Of a DNA stretch of 64,000 nt, positions 25,506-33,701 are shown piece by piece. How positions within the stretch are numbered: position 1 is the first letter of the stretch; every line of letters begins with the position of its first letter. A program made the translations under genes and the position numbers. Source of the DNA: Mesorhizobium sp. AR07 (lineage in GTDB: Bacteria > Pseudomonadota > Alphaproteobacteria > Rhizobiales > Rhizobiaceae); assembly GCF_024746815.1 (NCBI RefSeq), contig NZ_CP080525.1, positions 5,326,501 to 5,390,500 of the forward strand, given 5' to 3'. The notes beneath the pieces were generated by a model that ran no database searches, had not been told where the DNA came from, and saw only the letters and a program-made list of their open reading frames with translations.

Positions 25506-26807
25506 ATGAGAGCGATGATGACAGCACGGTATGGCGGCAGGCTTGCGGCGGTCGGCGCCACGGCCCTGCTGACGGCGGCGGTGTTCGTGCTGCCTGCCAA
25601 GGCGCAAACCGATGCCAAGGCGGTCATCAAGACCTACGCCGATATCGGGCTCGCCAAATATGGGGATACGCTGACCACGGCGCAGGCCCTCGACAAGGCG
25701 GTCGATGCCCTGCTCGCTACGCCCTCGGCGGAAACGCTCAATGCCGCGCGCGACGCCTGGAAGGCGGCGCGTGTTTTCTATCCGCAAACCGAAGTCTATC
25801 GGTTCGGCAACAAGATCGTCGACGACTGGGAAGGCGAGGTGAATTCCTGGCCGTTGGACGAAGGCCTGATCGACTATGTCGCCAAGAGCTACGGCACCGA
25901 ATCGGATGCGAATGCGCTCTATACGGCCAATGTGATCGCCAACAAGGAGATCGAGATCAACGGCAAGAAGGTCGATGCCACCAACCTGACGCCGGAATTT
26001 CTCTCCGGCACGCTGCAGCAAGCCGGCGGTATCGAGGCCAATGTCGCCACCGGCTATCACGCCATCGAGTTCCTGCTCTGGGGCCAGGACCTGCACGGCA
26101 CCGGTCCGGGCGCTGGCGAGCGCCCCTACACCGACTACGACCTCAAGAACTGTACCGGCGGCAATTGCGACCGCCGTGCCCAGTATCTGAAGTCGGCGAG
26201 CGACCTTCTGGTCTCCGACCTGCAGAAGATGGTCAACGACTGGAAGGACGACGGCGCTGCCCGCAAGAACCTCGTCGATGGCGAACCGAACACCGCCATC
26301 TCGATCATCTTCACCGGCATGGGCTCGCTGTCCTATGGCGAACTGGCCGGTGAGCGTATGAAGCTCGGCCTGCTGCTGCATGATCCGGAAGAGGAGCAGG
26401 ACTGCTTCTCCGACAACACCTACAACTCGCATCTCTATGACGCCATCGGCATCCGCTCTGCCTATCACGCCAACTACACCAGGCTTGACGGCACCGTCGT
26501 TTCGGGGCCTTCGGTGGCCGATATGGTGAAGGCCGCCGATCCGGCGATCGACAAGGAACTGTCGGACAAGCTCGATGTCAGTGTCGCCAAGATGGAGGCG
26601 ATCAAGGCGCGGGCGCTGGCCGGCGAGGCCTATGACCAGCAGATCGCCGAGGGCGACACGCAAGGCAATGCCGCCGTGCAGGCGGCGATCGACGCACTGA
26701 TCGACCAGACCAAGTCGATCGAACGCGCCGTAGACACGCTGAAGCTCAATGCCATCGCCTTCGAGGGTTCCGACAGTCTCGACGCGCCGGACAAGGTGTT
26801 CAAGTAA
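25506..26807 (+). CDS. irpA: Imelysin-family iron-regulated periplasmic protein (IrpA-like)
   Basis: A 433-residue exported protein with a signal peptide (LAAVGATALLTAAVFVLPAKA, cleavage near residue 33) and a peptidase M75/imelysin domain. The family GxHxxE motif is intact as GYHAIEFLLWGQD at about residues 183-195. Imelysins are all-helical two-bundle proteins thought to bind iron or take part in its uptake; a protease role is doubtful. ATG 25506 is chosen because GAGGAG ends nine bases upstream; ATG 25497 is too close to it. It is the first structural gene behind the Irr box, with bfd starting 84 bp downstream. Confidence 0.92.
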   Translation: MRAMMTARYGGRLAAVGATALLTAAVFVLPAKAQTDAKAVIKTYADIGLAKYGDTLTTAQALDKAVDALLATPSAETLNAARDAWKAARVFYPQTEVYRFGNKIVDDWEGEVNSWPLDEGLIDYVAKSYGTESDANALYTANVIANKEIEINGKKVDATNLTPEFLSGTLQQAGGIEANVATGYHAIEFLLWGQDLHGTGPGAGERPYTDYDLKNCTGGNCDRRAQYLKSASDLLVSDLQKMVNDWKDDGAARKNLVDGEPNTAISIIFTGMGSLSYGELAGERMKLGLLLHDPEEEQDCFSDNTYNSHLYDAIGIRSAYHANYTRLDGTVVSGPSVADMVKAADPAIDKELSDKLDVSVAKMEAIKARALAGEAYDQQIAEGDTQGNAAVQAAIDALIDQTKSIERAVDTLKLNAIAFEGSDSLDAPDKVFK

Positions 26808-26891
26808 GGGTCGAAAGCCTGGAGCCTGGGGCTCCAGCAAGACATCAAGCCACACGGCGCGGGAGGCGCCGTCAGCCATCCGAGCAAATGA

Positions 26892-27203
26892 ATGCTGATC
26901 TGCCATTGCAACATCATCACCGAGAGGGAAATCGAGCAGACGATCATCGGGCTGCTGGACCAGGATCCCTGGCAGCTGATCGTGCCGGCCAAGGTCTATC
27001 ATGCCATGCAGAAGCGCGGTCGCTGTTGCGGGTGCTTCCCAAATGTGGTCGAAACGATCATTCGGGTCACCGAAAATTACCACGCCCGTTCGGAGGCGAG
27101 CGGCGTGGATATCGTTTCACACCTGGATCGCGTCAGAGGCCTGCGCGTCCAATACGGGAGCAGAACCCATGAAAGGCGAAAAGCAGATCATCGAGCGGCT
27201 TAA
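26892..27203 (+). CDS. bfd: Bacterioferritin-associated ferredoxin (Bfd-like), C-terminally extended
   Basis: Bfd binds bacterioferritin and feeds electrons to its haem so that stored Fe(III) is released as Fe(II). The 103-residue product has the four cluster ligands Cys4, Cys6, Cys45 and Cys48 (MLICHC and RCCGCFPNV), a [2Fe-2S] pattern of Bfd type. Classical Bfd is about 64 residues. The last 35 or so residues here are basic and not family-like, and their codons overlap the start of bfr by 35 bases in another frame. The ribosome-binding site is weak, so expression may depend on coupling. Confidence 0.88.
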   Translation: MLICHCNIITEREIEQTIIGLLDQDPWQLIVPAKVYHAMQKRGRCCGCFPNVVETIIRVTENYHARSEASGVDIVSHLDRVRGLRVQYGSRTHERRKADHRAA

Positions 27204-27654
27204 CGAGGCTCTTTTTCTGGAGCTTGGCGCCGTCAATCAGTATTGGGTGCATTTCCGCCTGCTGGAGGATTGGGGATACGCCAAGCTGGCAAAGAAGGAG
27301 CGGGCGGAATCGATCGAGGAGATGCACCATGCCGACCGGCTCGTGGCCCGCATCATCTTCCTTGAAGGCCATCCCAACCTGCAATCCGTGGCGCCGCTGC
27401 GCATCGGCCAGAACGTCAAGGAAGTGCTCGAATCCGACCTTGCCGGCGAATATGACGCGCGTACCGCCTACAAGCGCTCGCGTGAGATCTGCGAGGAAGC
27501 GGGCGATTACGTGACGATGAAGCTGTTCGAGGAATTGCTGGCTGACGAGGAAGGTCACATCGACTTCCTCGAGACGCAGCTCGACCTGCTTGCTTCGATC
27601 GGCGAGGAAAAATACGGCCAGCTCAACGCCGCATCGGCGGACGAGGCGGACTAA
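27169..27654 (+). CDS. bfr: Bacterioferritin
   Basis: A 161-residue subunit of the 24-mer haem-containing iron-storage shell. All ferroxidase ligands are in their standard positions (Glu18, Glu51, His54, Glu94, Glu127, His130), and Met52, the axial ligand of the inter-subunit haem, is present in EEMHHADR. The start [15 protein letters not shown] is canonical. ATG 27169 lies within the 3-prime end of bfd, which implies tight co-expression with its partner ferredoxin. In other rhizobia bfr is a known type of Irr target, in keeping with the Irr box at 25218. Confidence 0.97.
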   Translation: MKGEKQIIERLNEALFLELGAVNQYWVHFRLLEDWGYAKLAKKERAESIEEMHHADRLVARIIFLEGHPNLQSVAPLRIGQNVKEVLESDLAGEYDARTAYKRSREICEEAGDYVTMKLFEELLADEEGHIDFLETQLDLLASIGEEKYGQLNAASADEAD

Positions 27655-27666
27655 GGACATGCGGGA

Positions 27667-29268
27667 ATGCGGCGCCTGCTAGACTTCTTGCGCCGCTTGC
27701 GGCGAGCCAACGGCTCGCCGCCCCTCCAGAAAACGCCAGTCGGATTGGCGCAGAGGTGCTTTGTCATCCTCGCGGTGGCGCTCTCCTCTTCCGCGATGGC
27801 CGGAGACCTTCAGCCCGGCGCTTTCGCCACCACGCGTTCCGACCTCAACCCGAAGGATCAGGCGCGCGTCACCGCCATCACCAGGCCGACGTCGGATTTC
27901 TCCAGGCCCGAGCCGTTCGAACTGATGCAAGGTGGTGCCGGCACGTCCAGGAAGGACGTCAGCCGCGATTCCTTCTTGCAATCCTCGGCCAACATCACAT
28001 TCGAGGAGGAGGGCACCTTCAAGCTCGGCAACGCCCTTTTTCGCAAGAACTGGGTGTCGTCGCCCTCCTCGACACAGGCTTCGGACGGGCTTGGGCCGCT
28101 GTTCAACGAACGCGCCTGCCAGAACTGCCATCTGAAGGACGGCCGCGGCCGTCCGCCGCAAGGTGACGCCGGCACCACCTCGATGTTCCTGCGGCTGGCC
28201 CGCGACGCCAGCACCGCGGAAGAGAAAGCAGCACTTGCCGACCACCGGGTGCTCAACTTCCCCGACCCGGTCTACGGCACGCAATTGCAGGAACTGGCCG
28301 TGCCCGGCCTGCGCGGCGAAGGCAGGATGCATGTCGACTATCAGGAACGACAGATGACGCTGGCGGACGGCGCCGTGATTTCGCTACGCAAGCCGAGCTA
28401 CTCGGTCGTCGATCCTGCCTATGGCCCGCTTGATCCGCGCACCACGCTGTCGCCGCGCCTGACGCCACCGATGATCGGCCTTGGCTTGATCGAAGAGATC
28501 GCGCCGGCGGATATCCTTGGCCATGCCGATCCGGACGACAGCAACGGCGACGGCATTTCCGGCAGGCCCAACATCGTGCGCGACGGCCAGAGCGGAGAGC
28601 TGACGCTTGGCCGTTTCGGCTGGAAGGCGCAGACCGCGTCGATCCGCCAGCAGGCAGCGGATGCCTTTGCCGGCGACATCGGCATCTCGACGCCGGAAGA
28701 GCCGAAACATTGGGGCGATTGCACTGCGGCGCAGACAAAATGCCTGGCCATGCCGAATGGCGTGCAGCAGCGCCTCGGTCCGGTCGAGGCGCCGCCGCCG
28801 GTGATGGATCTGGTCACCTTCTATTCGCGCAACCTGGCCGTGCCGGCGCGCCGCGACCTCGACCGGCTAGATGTGCTTGCCGGCAAGAAAATCTTCTATG
28901 AGATCGGCTGCATCGCCTGTCACACGCCGAAATTCGTCACCCGTCGCGACACGCCCAACAAGGCGCAGGCCTTCCAGCTGATCTGGCCGTACTCCGACTT
29001 CCTGCTGCACGACATGGGGCCTGACCTGGCTGATGGCCAGGCCGTGGGCGAGGCGACGGGCAATGAATGGCGCACCCCGCCACTGTGGGGCATCGGCCTC
29101 ACCGAAACCGTCAACGGCAATTCTTTTTTCCTGCATGATGGGCGGGCGCGCACCCTGACCGAGGCGATCCTGTGGCATGGCGGCGAGGCGCGGAAAGCGC
29201 GCGACCGCTTTGCCGCCGCCAGCGCCGCCGACCGCGATGCACTGCTCAAATTCCTGGAGTCACTGTGA
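27667..29268 (+). CDS. Di-haem thiol oxidoreductase-like protein (DUF1111)
   Basis: A 533-residue exported c-type cytochrome with two haem-binding motifs, CQNCH (about 151-155) and CIACH (about 415-419), in a DUF1111 frame related to di-haem peroxidases. Other family stretches are FTEEG-like TFEEEGTFKLGNALF, DGLGPLFNERACQNCH and FLLHDMGPDLADG. It is predicted to be periplasmic (signal FVILAVALSSSAMAG). The start is uncertain: ATG 27667 has AAGGA nine bases upstream but gives a 30-residue basic lead, while TTG 27745 would give a shorter signal. A 10-bp perfect palindrome (27699-27721) lies in that lead. It overlaps the next imelysin gene by one base. Confidence 0.88.
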   Translation: MRRLLDFLRRLRRANGSPPLQKTPVGLAQRCFVILAVALSSSAMAGDLQPGAFATTRSDLNPKDQARVTAITRPTSDFSRPEPFELMQGGAGTSRKDVSRDSFLQSSANITFEEEGTFKLGNALFRKNWVSSPSSTQASDGLGPLFNERACQNCHLKDGRGRPPQGDAGTTSMFLRLARDASTAEEKAALADHRVLNFPDPVYGTQLQELAVPGLRGEGRMHVDYQERQMTLADGAVISLRKPSYSVVDPAYGPLDPRTTLSPRLTPPMIGLGLIEEIAPADILGHADPDDSNGDGISGRPNIVRDGQSGELTLGRFGWKAQTASIRQQAADAFAGDIGISTPEEPKHWGDCTAAQTKCLAMPNGVQQRLGPVEAPPPVMDLVTFYSRNLAVPARRDLDRLDVLAGKKIFYEIGCIACHTPKFVTRRDTPNKAQAFQLIWPYSDFLLHDMGPDLADGQAVGEATGNEWRTPPLWGIGLTETVNGNSFFLHDGRARTLTEAILWHGGEARKARDRFAAASAADRDALLKFLESL

Positions 29269-30347
29269 TGCTGAAGCGTTCCGTACTGGTTCTTGTTCTG
29301 CCGCTGGCTTTGCTGTGCGCCGTCCCGGCGTCGGCGGCGGTGAAGGCCTCCGAAATCATCCAGCGGGCGATCGACGGCTTTGTCCGCCCGGCCTATGCCA
29401 GCCTGCACGACCATGCGGAAATCTTGACGAAAGCGATGCACAGGCTGTGCGAAGCGCCCTCGCAGGGGGAGCTCGATGCCGCGCGTGCCGAATTTTCGGC
29501 GACGGTCTATGCCTGGTCGTCGGCCGAAATCATCGGGTTCGGGCCGATCAAGGAGAACAACCGCCTGGAGCGCATGCTGTTCTGGCCGGATCGCAAGAGC
29601 ATCGGGCTGAAACAGGTGCAGGCGGCTCTGTCGGACAAGGATCCGACCGCCACCGATCCGGCACAGCTGGCCGGCAAGAGCGTTGCCATGCAAGGGCTGG
29701 GCGCACTGGAATTCGTTCTGTACGGCGATGGCGCCGAGGCGCTGAGCGGCAAAGCCGAGCCCTATCGCTGCGCCTACGGCGCGGCGGTTGCCGGCAACAT
29801 CGAAACGATGGCTGGCGATGTCAGCGCCGCGTGGAACAAACCGGACGGCTTCGCCGCGCTTTGGGCCAATCCGGGGCCGCAAAACGCGCTTTACCGCGAC
29901 GGCAACGAAGCCGTGACTGAACTGGTCGGCGTCTTCATCAACGAACTGGAGATGGTACGCGATGTCCGCCTGAAGGGCTTTTTCGGCGGCAAGCCGGGAG
30001 CCGACAAGCCAAGACAGGCAATCTACTGGCGTTCGCAAAACACCACCAATTCGCTGGCCGGCAATCTGTCGGGGATAGACGCGCTGTTCCAGGCCTCGAG
30101 GCTCGGCGATGCCCTGCCGCCCGATGCGCGCTGGATGGCGCAATCGATCCATATCCAGCTGGTCAATGGCGTCGCCACCGCCAAGGCGGTCAGCGGTCCG
30201 ATCGACAAGGCGCTTGTCGATCCGGCACTGCGTGAAAAGCTCGATCACCTCGCGCTCATTACCTCCAGCCTGTCGACCCTGATCGGCACCAGGCTGACTG
30301 CCGAATTCGGCCTGACCGCCGGCTTTTCGTCGCTGGATGGGGACTGA
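29268..30347 (+). CDS. Second imelysin-family protein, degenerate GxHxxE motif
   Basis: A 359-residue exported protein with a clear signal peptide (LVLVLPLALLCAVPASA, cleavage near residue 23) and an imelysin domain only distantly like that of the first gene. At the motif position it reads GLGALEFVLYG, so the His of GxHxxE is replaced by Gly while the Glu stays. The same pairing of a canonical and a His-less imelysin around a DUF1111 gene is known in other proteobacteria. Its ATG overlaps the DUF1111 stop (TGATG), and the DUF1513 gene follows within 9 bp, so all three are coupled. Confidence 0.88.
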   Translation: MLKRSVLVLVLPLALLCAVPASAAVKASEIIQRAIDGFVRPAYASLHDHAEILTKAMHRLCEAPSQGELDAARAEFSATVYAWSSAEIIGFGPIKENNRLERMLFWPDRKSIGLKQVQAALSDKDPTATDPAQLAGKSVAMQGLGALEFVLYGDGAEALSGKAEPYRCAYGAAVAGNIETMAGDVSAAWNKPDGFAALWANPGPQNALYRDGNEAVTELVGVFINELEMVRDVRLKGFFGGKPGADKPRQAIYWRSQNTTNSLAGNLSGIDALFQASRLGDALPPDARWMAQSIHIQLVNGVATAKAVSGPIDKALVDPALREKLDHLALITSSLSTLIGTRLTAEFGLTAGFSSLDGD

Positions 30348-30355
30348 ACTTGAAG

Positions 30356-31456
30356 ATGCCGCTCATCGATCGTCGCGATTTCCTCAGGGCCGCCGGCGTT
30401 GGCTATGCTGCCGCCATAGTGCCATCGGCCTGGGCGAGCACGCTTGCGGCCGACGCCGTCTTCGCCACCGCCTTCGTCAAGCGCGACGGCAGCTATGGCG
30501 CCGCCGTCCTGTCCGAGGCCGGCAAGCTCCTGCATGCGATCGACCTGCCCGACCGTGGCCATGACGTCACCTACGATCCGGTGTCGAAGCGTTCGGTGGT
30601 CTTCGCCCGCCAGCCCGGCACCTTCGCCGTGGTCTTCGATCATTCAGGCCGTGACGCACCGCTGACCATCGCCAGCATCGGCGGCCGGCATTTCTTCGGC
30701 CACGGCGTGTTTTCCCCCGACGGGGCGCTGCTCTACGCCACCGAGAACGACTTCGACAATGCCGCCGGCGTGGTCGGCATCTATGACGCGCGGGCGAAAT
30801 TCAGCCGCGTCGGTGAATTCCCGACCCATGGCATGGGTCCGCACGAGCTTCTGCTGCTTGGCGACGGCAGGACGATCGCGGTCGCCAATGGCGGCATCGA
30901 GACCCATCCGGACTACGGCCGCGCCGAGCTCAACATCGCCACCATGAAGCCGTCCTACGTGCTGATCGATCGCGTCACCGGCGACCTCATCGAGAGGCAC
31001 GAATTGCCGGCATCGCTGCACCAGCTGTCGATCCGTCACATGGATACCGATCGGTCCGGCACGGTCTGGTTCGGCTGCCAGTACCGCGGGCCGGGCACCG
31101 ATCGTCCGCTGCTGGTCGGCCGCGCCGCGCGCGGCAAGGATTTGCAACTGCTCGACATGCCGCAGGACGTGCTGTCCGGCTTTCGCAACTACATCGGTTC
31201 GGTCGCGGCCAATCCGCTTGTCGGCACCGTCGCCGTCTCTTCACCGGAAGGCAATTCGCTTGTCGTGATCGATGCGGTGAGCGGCCAGGTCGTCTCGAAC
31301 AGCGCGCTGGTCGCGGTTTGCGGCGTGGCGCCCGACGGAGCCGGCTTCATGGCGACGACGGGCGCCGGCGAGATCATCGACGGCAGCGGTGCGACACGCT
31401 CCGAACCGGACTATGTCTGGGACAACCACATGCTGCGCATCGAACAGGCCGCATAG
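30356..31456 (+). CDS. DUF1513 protein, Tat-exported, beta-propeller-like
   Basis: A 366-residue protein with a twin-arginine signal (DRRDFLRAAGVGYAAAIVPS), so it is probably folded, perhaps with a cofactor, before export. The body shows repeated beta-propeller-like blades such as HDVTYDPVSKRSVVFARQPG and FGHGVFSPDGALLYATEND. DUF1513 genes habitually sit next to imelysin and DUF1111 genes; no biochemical role is established that I know of. ATG 30356 follows GGGGA; TTG 30350 is an alternative. It is the last gene of the iron operon, and I see no clear terminator before tsaB, 110 bp on. Confidence 0.85.
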   Translation: MPLIDRRDFLRAAGVGYAAAIVPSAWASTLAADAVFATAFVKRDGSYGAAVLSEAGKLLHAIDLPDRGHDVTYDPVSKRSVVFARQPGTFAVVFDHSGRDAPLTIASIGGRHFFGHGVFSPDGALLYATENDFDNAAGVVGIYDARAKFSRVGEFPTHGMGPHELLLLGDGRTIAVANGGIETHPDYGRAELNIATMKPSYVLIDRVTGDLIERHELPASLHQLSIRHMDTDRSGTVWFGCQYRGPGTDRPLLVGRAARGKDLQLLDMPQDVLSGFRNYIGSVAANPLVGTVAVSSPEGNSLVVIDAVSGQVVSNSALVAVCGVAPDGAGFMATTGAGEIIDGSGATRSEPDYVWDNHMLRIEQAA

Positions 31457-31566
31457 GTACTTTTCCCGCCGGGCCGAAGCGAAGCCGCTTAACAAATTAT
31501 ACACTATCCCCTTGCGGTGGCGGGCCGTGGCGGGCACAGGGAATTGTTTCTCGAACCGGTCGTTTC

Positions 31567-32244
31567 ATGAAATTGCTTGCCATCGACTGTGCCGCCAACC
31601 TCTGCGCCGCCTGCGTCTATGACGAAGCGACGAAGCAGGAGCTCGGCCGCTCGGTGCTCGATCTCGGCAAGGGCCATGCCGAGCGGCTGATGGCCGTCAT
31701 CGCCGAAGCGCTGACGGCAAGCGCAACCGACTATGCAGGTCTGGGCGCCATCGCGGTCTCCGTCGGTCCCGGCTCCTTCACTGGCCTGCGTGTCGGCGTC
31801 TCGACGGCGCGCGGTCTGGCGCTGGCACTGAAGGTTCCGGCGATCGGGGTGACGACGCTCGAGGCGCTGGCGGCTGAAGCAGCAGCGGCATTTCCCGGCC
31901 GCGCCGTGCTGGCGGCGCTCGATGCCGGGCGCGAGGAAATCCATGCCGCACTTTATGATGAAATGTCGGTTTTGGCTTACGGTCCGGCTGTGACCACACT
32001 GGCTGCTGCCGTGACCATGGCGACGGAAAGCGCTTCGGTGCTCGCCGGCACCGCGGCGGCGCAAATCGCCGCATCGGCCGGGCGCGCCTTCGATATCGGT
32101 CCCGAGACGGCCACCGCAGACATTGCCACTTACGCCCGGCTGGCGGCAGCCAAGGGTGAGGGTGAAAGGCCGAAACCGCTCTATCTGCGCGGCGCCGATG
32201 CCAAGCCGCAGGCTGGTTTCATGCTATCAAGGCAACAAAACTAA
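31567..32244 (+). CDS. tsaB: tRNA threonylcarbamoyladenosine biosynthesis protein TsaB
   Basis: A 225-residue partner of TsaD in forming the t6A modification at position 37 of ANN-decoding tRNAs. It shows the ASKHA fold signposts LLAIDCAANLCAACVYD, the HAERL stretch, and SVGPGSFTGLRVGVSTARGLA near residue 70, which is diagnostic. Length is normal for the alphaproteobacterial form. ATG 31567 is the only start that gives the LLAID N-terminus. Its TAA stop overlaps the rimI ATG by one base. Confidence 0.94.
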   Translation: MKLLAIDCAANLCAACVYDEATKQELGRSVLDLGKGHAERLMAVIAEALTASATDYAGLGAIAVSVGPGSFTGLRVGVSTARGLALALKVPAIGVTTLEALAAEAAAAFPGRAVLAALDAGREEIHAALYDEMSVLAYGPAVTTLAAAVTMATESASVLAGTAAAQIAASAGRAFDIGPETATADIATYARLAAAKGEGERPKPLYLRGADAKPQAGFMLSRQQN

Positions 32245-32738
32245 TGCGCATACCTTTTCTCCAACCACGCCGCCGGGACTATGCGCTCGAGCCGCTGAAG
32301 ATCGCCGACAGCCCGGCGGTCTCGCTGCTGCACCGCGAGGACTTCGTCCGCCCCTGGACCGATGGCGAATTCGCCGCTTTGCTCGAACAGGACACCGTGT
32401 TCGGCTATGCCGCACGCGAAACCGGGCAGGGCGCCAAGCCGCCGGTCGGCTTCGTTCTGGCCCGGCTGGCGGCCGGCGAGGGCGAGATTCTGACCGTTGC
32501 GGTGGCGCGATCGCATCGCCGGCAAGGGTTGGGCTGGCAGTTGATGGATGCAGTGCTGCGCGAACTGCATGCGCAGCGTGCCGAAGCACTGTTCCTCGAG
32601 GTCGACGAGACCAATGTTGCGGCGATCGCGCTTTACCGGCGGCTGGGCTTCCGTGAGGTCGGCAAACGTCCGAATTACTATAAGTCGCCCGAACACGGAC
32701 CGACCGGGGCGCTTGTCATGCGCCGCGATCTTCGCTAG
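32244..32738 (+). CDS. rimI: Ribosomal-protein-alanine N-acetyltransferase RimI-like
   Basis: A 164-residue GNAT enzyme. The acetyl-CoA loop is VARSHRRQGLGWQLMDAV near residue 95, followed by FLEVDETNVAAIALYRRLGFREVGKRPNYY, the RimI signature. RimI acetylates the N-terminus of ribosomal protein S18 and perhaps other proteins. It is coupled to tsaB by a one-base overlap, the usual gene pair. The N-terminal 25 residues are somewhat longer than in E. coli RimI. Confidence 0.93.
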   Translation: MRIPFLQPRRRDYALEPLKIADSPAVSLLHREDFVRPWTDGEFAALLEQDTVFGYAARETGQGAKPPVGFVLARLAAGEGEILTVAVARSHRRQGLGWQLMDAVLRELHAQRAEALFLEVDETNVAAIALYRRLGFREVGKRPNYYKSPEHGPTGALVMRRDLR

Positions 32739-32758
32739 CCAGAGGCCGGGGTAGGGCG

Positions 32759-33559
32759 ATGATCAAGAAAATCAGGATTTTCCTGGCGCTGGGCCTCGTC
32801 GTCGCCGGCTCATTGATCCTTGTGCCGTTGCAGATCCTGTCGATGAAAACCGGCTGGTGGCCGGAAACAATCATCCTCAAGATCTGGCACAGGCTGATCA
32901 TCCGTGCGCTGGGCATGCGCATCCATGTCAAGGGTACGCTCTCGACCAAGCGTCCGTTGCTGGTTGCGTCCAACCACATCTCCTGGACCGACATCATGGT
33001 GCTCGGCTCCATGGTCGATGTGAAGTTCATCGCCAGAGCCGATATGGAAGGCTGGCCGCTGATCGGCATGCTGTCGAAACTGCAGCGCACCGTGTTCATC
33101 GAGCGCGAGCGCAAGCGTTCGTCGGGCGACCAGGCCAGCGAGATCGCCAGCCGCATGGCCAAGGGCGACGCCATGGTGCTGTTCGCCGAGGGCTCGACCG
33201 GCGACGGCAACATGATCCTGCCCTTCAAGAGCACGCTGTTCGGCGCCGCTTCGATGGCGATTTCGGAAGGTGCGGCGGAGCAGGTGTTCATCCAGCCGGT
33301 GGCAATCGTCTACACGCGCCTGCATGGGGTGCCGCTCGGCCGCCGACATCGGCCGCTTGCCGCCTGGATAGGCGACGAGGACCTCATGCCGCATCTCAAG
33401 GCGCTGCTCGCGGAAGGGGCTCTCGACGTCGAGGTGCATTTCGGCGAGCCGATCGCCTTTTCCAAGGGCTCGAACCGCAAGGAAACGTCGAAGCTGATGG
33501 AAAGCCAGGTGCGCGCGATGATGCAGGCGGCACTCGCCGATCCACGCCCGAGCCGCTAA
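32759..33559 (+). CDS. plsC: 1-acyl-sn-glycerol-3-phosphate acyltransferase (PlsC/OlsA-like)
   Basis: A 266-residue membrane-associated acyltransferase with an N-terminal hydrophobic anchor (IFLALGLVVAGSLILVPLQIL), the catalytic NHISWTD (HX4D) at about residues 71-77, and the substrate motifs FIERERKR and FAEGSTG. In phospholipid synthesis it would add the second acyl chain to lysophosphatidate. Rhizobia also have OlsA, a related enzyme that makes ornithine lipids, and sequence reading alone does not separate the two. It follows rimI by 20 bp. A family-A palindromic repeat begins one base after its stop. Confidence 0.85.
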   Translation: MIKKIRIFLALGLVVAGSLILVPLQILSMKTGWWPETIILKIWHRLIIRALGMRIHVKGTLSTKRPLLVASNHISWTDIMVLGSMVDVKFIARADMEGWPLIGMLSKLQRTVFIERERKRSSGDQASEIASRMAKGDAMVLFAEGSTGDGNMILPFKSTLFGAASMAISEGAAEQVFIQPVAIVYTRLHGVPLGRRHRPLAAWIGDEDLMPHLKALLAEGALDVEVHFGEPIAFSKGSNRKETSKLMESQVRAMMQAALADPRPSR

Positions 33560-33560
33560 A

Positions 33561-33604
33561 GCAATTCCAGGAAAAGTGTGAAACGGTTTTCCGTCCGGAA
33601 TTGC
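33561..33604. repeat. Short palindromic repeat, family A, copy 2
   Basis: Outer arms GCAATTCC / GGAATTGC are perfectly paired and the inner arms GGAAAA / TTTTCC form a second stem. It starts one base after the plsC stop, the same relation to the upstream gene as in copy 1. It may serve as a transcript 3-prime end before miaB. Confidence 0.8.
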
Positions 33605-33701
33605 GTCAAAACAAAAAGAGCAGCGCGTCCGCCGGAACGCATGACGATGACAGCGGAGAATCGTCTGTTTTTTGTCACGGAAAGGCGTTAGAAGCCGCCG
33701 G

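Noticed and set aside
25158-27083. A 641-codon open frame on the minus strand opposite the imelysin operon
   Set aside because: It runs antisense to genes with clear family motifs (imelysin, bfd), crosses the Irr box, and its product has the His/Gly/Asp-rich look of a high-GC shadow frame.
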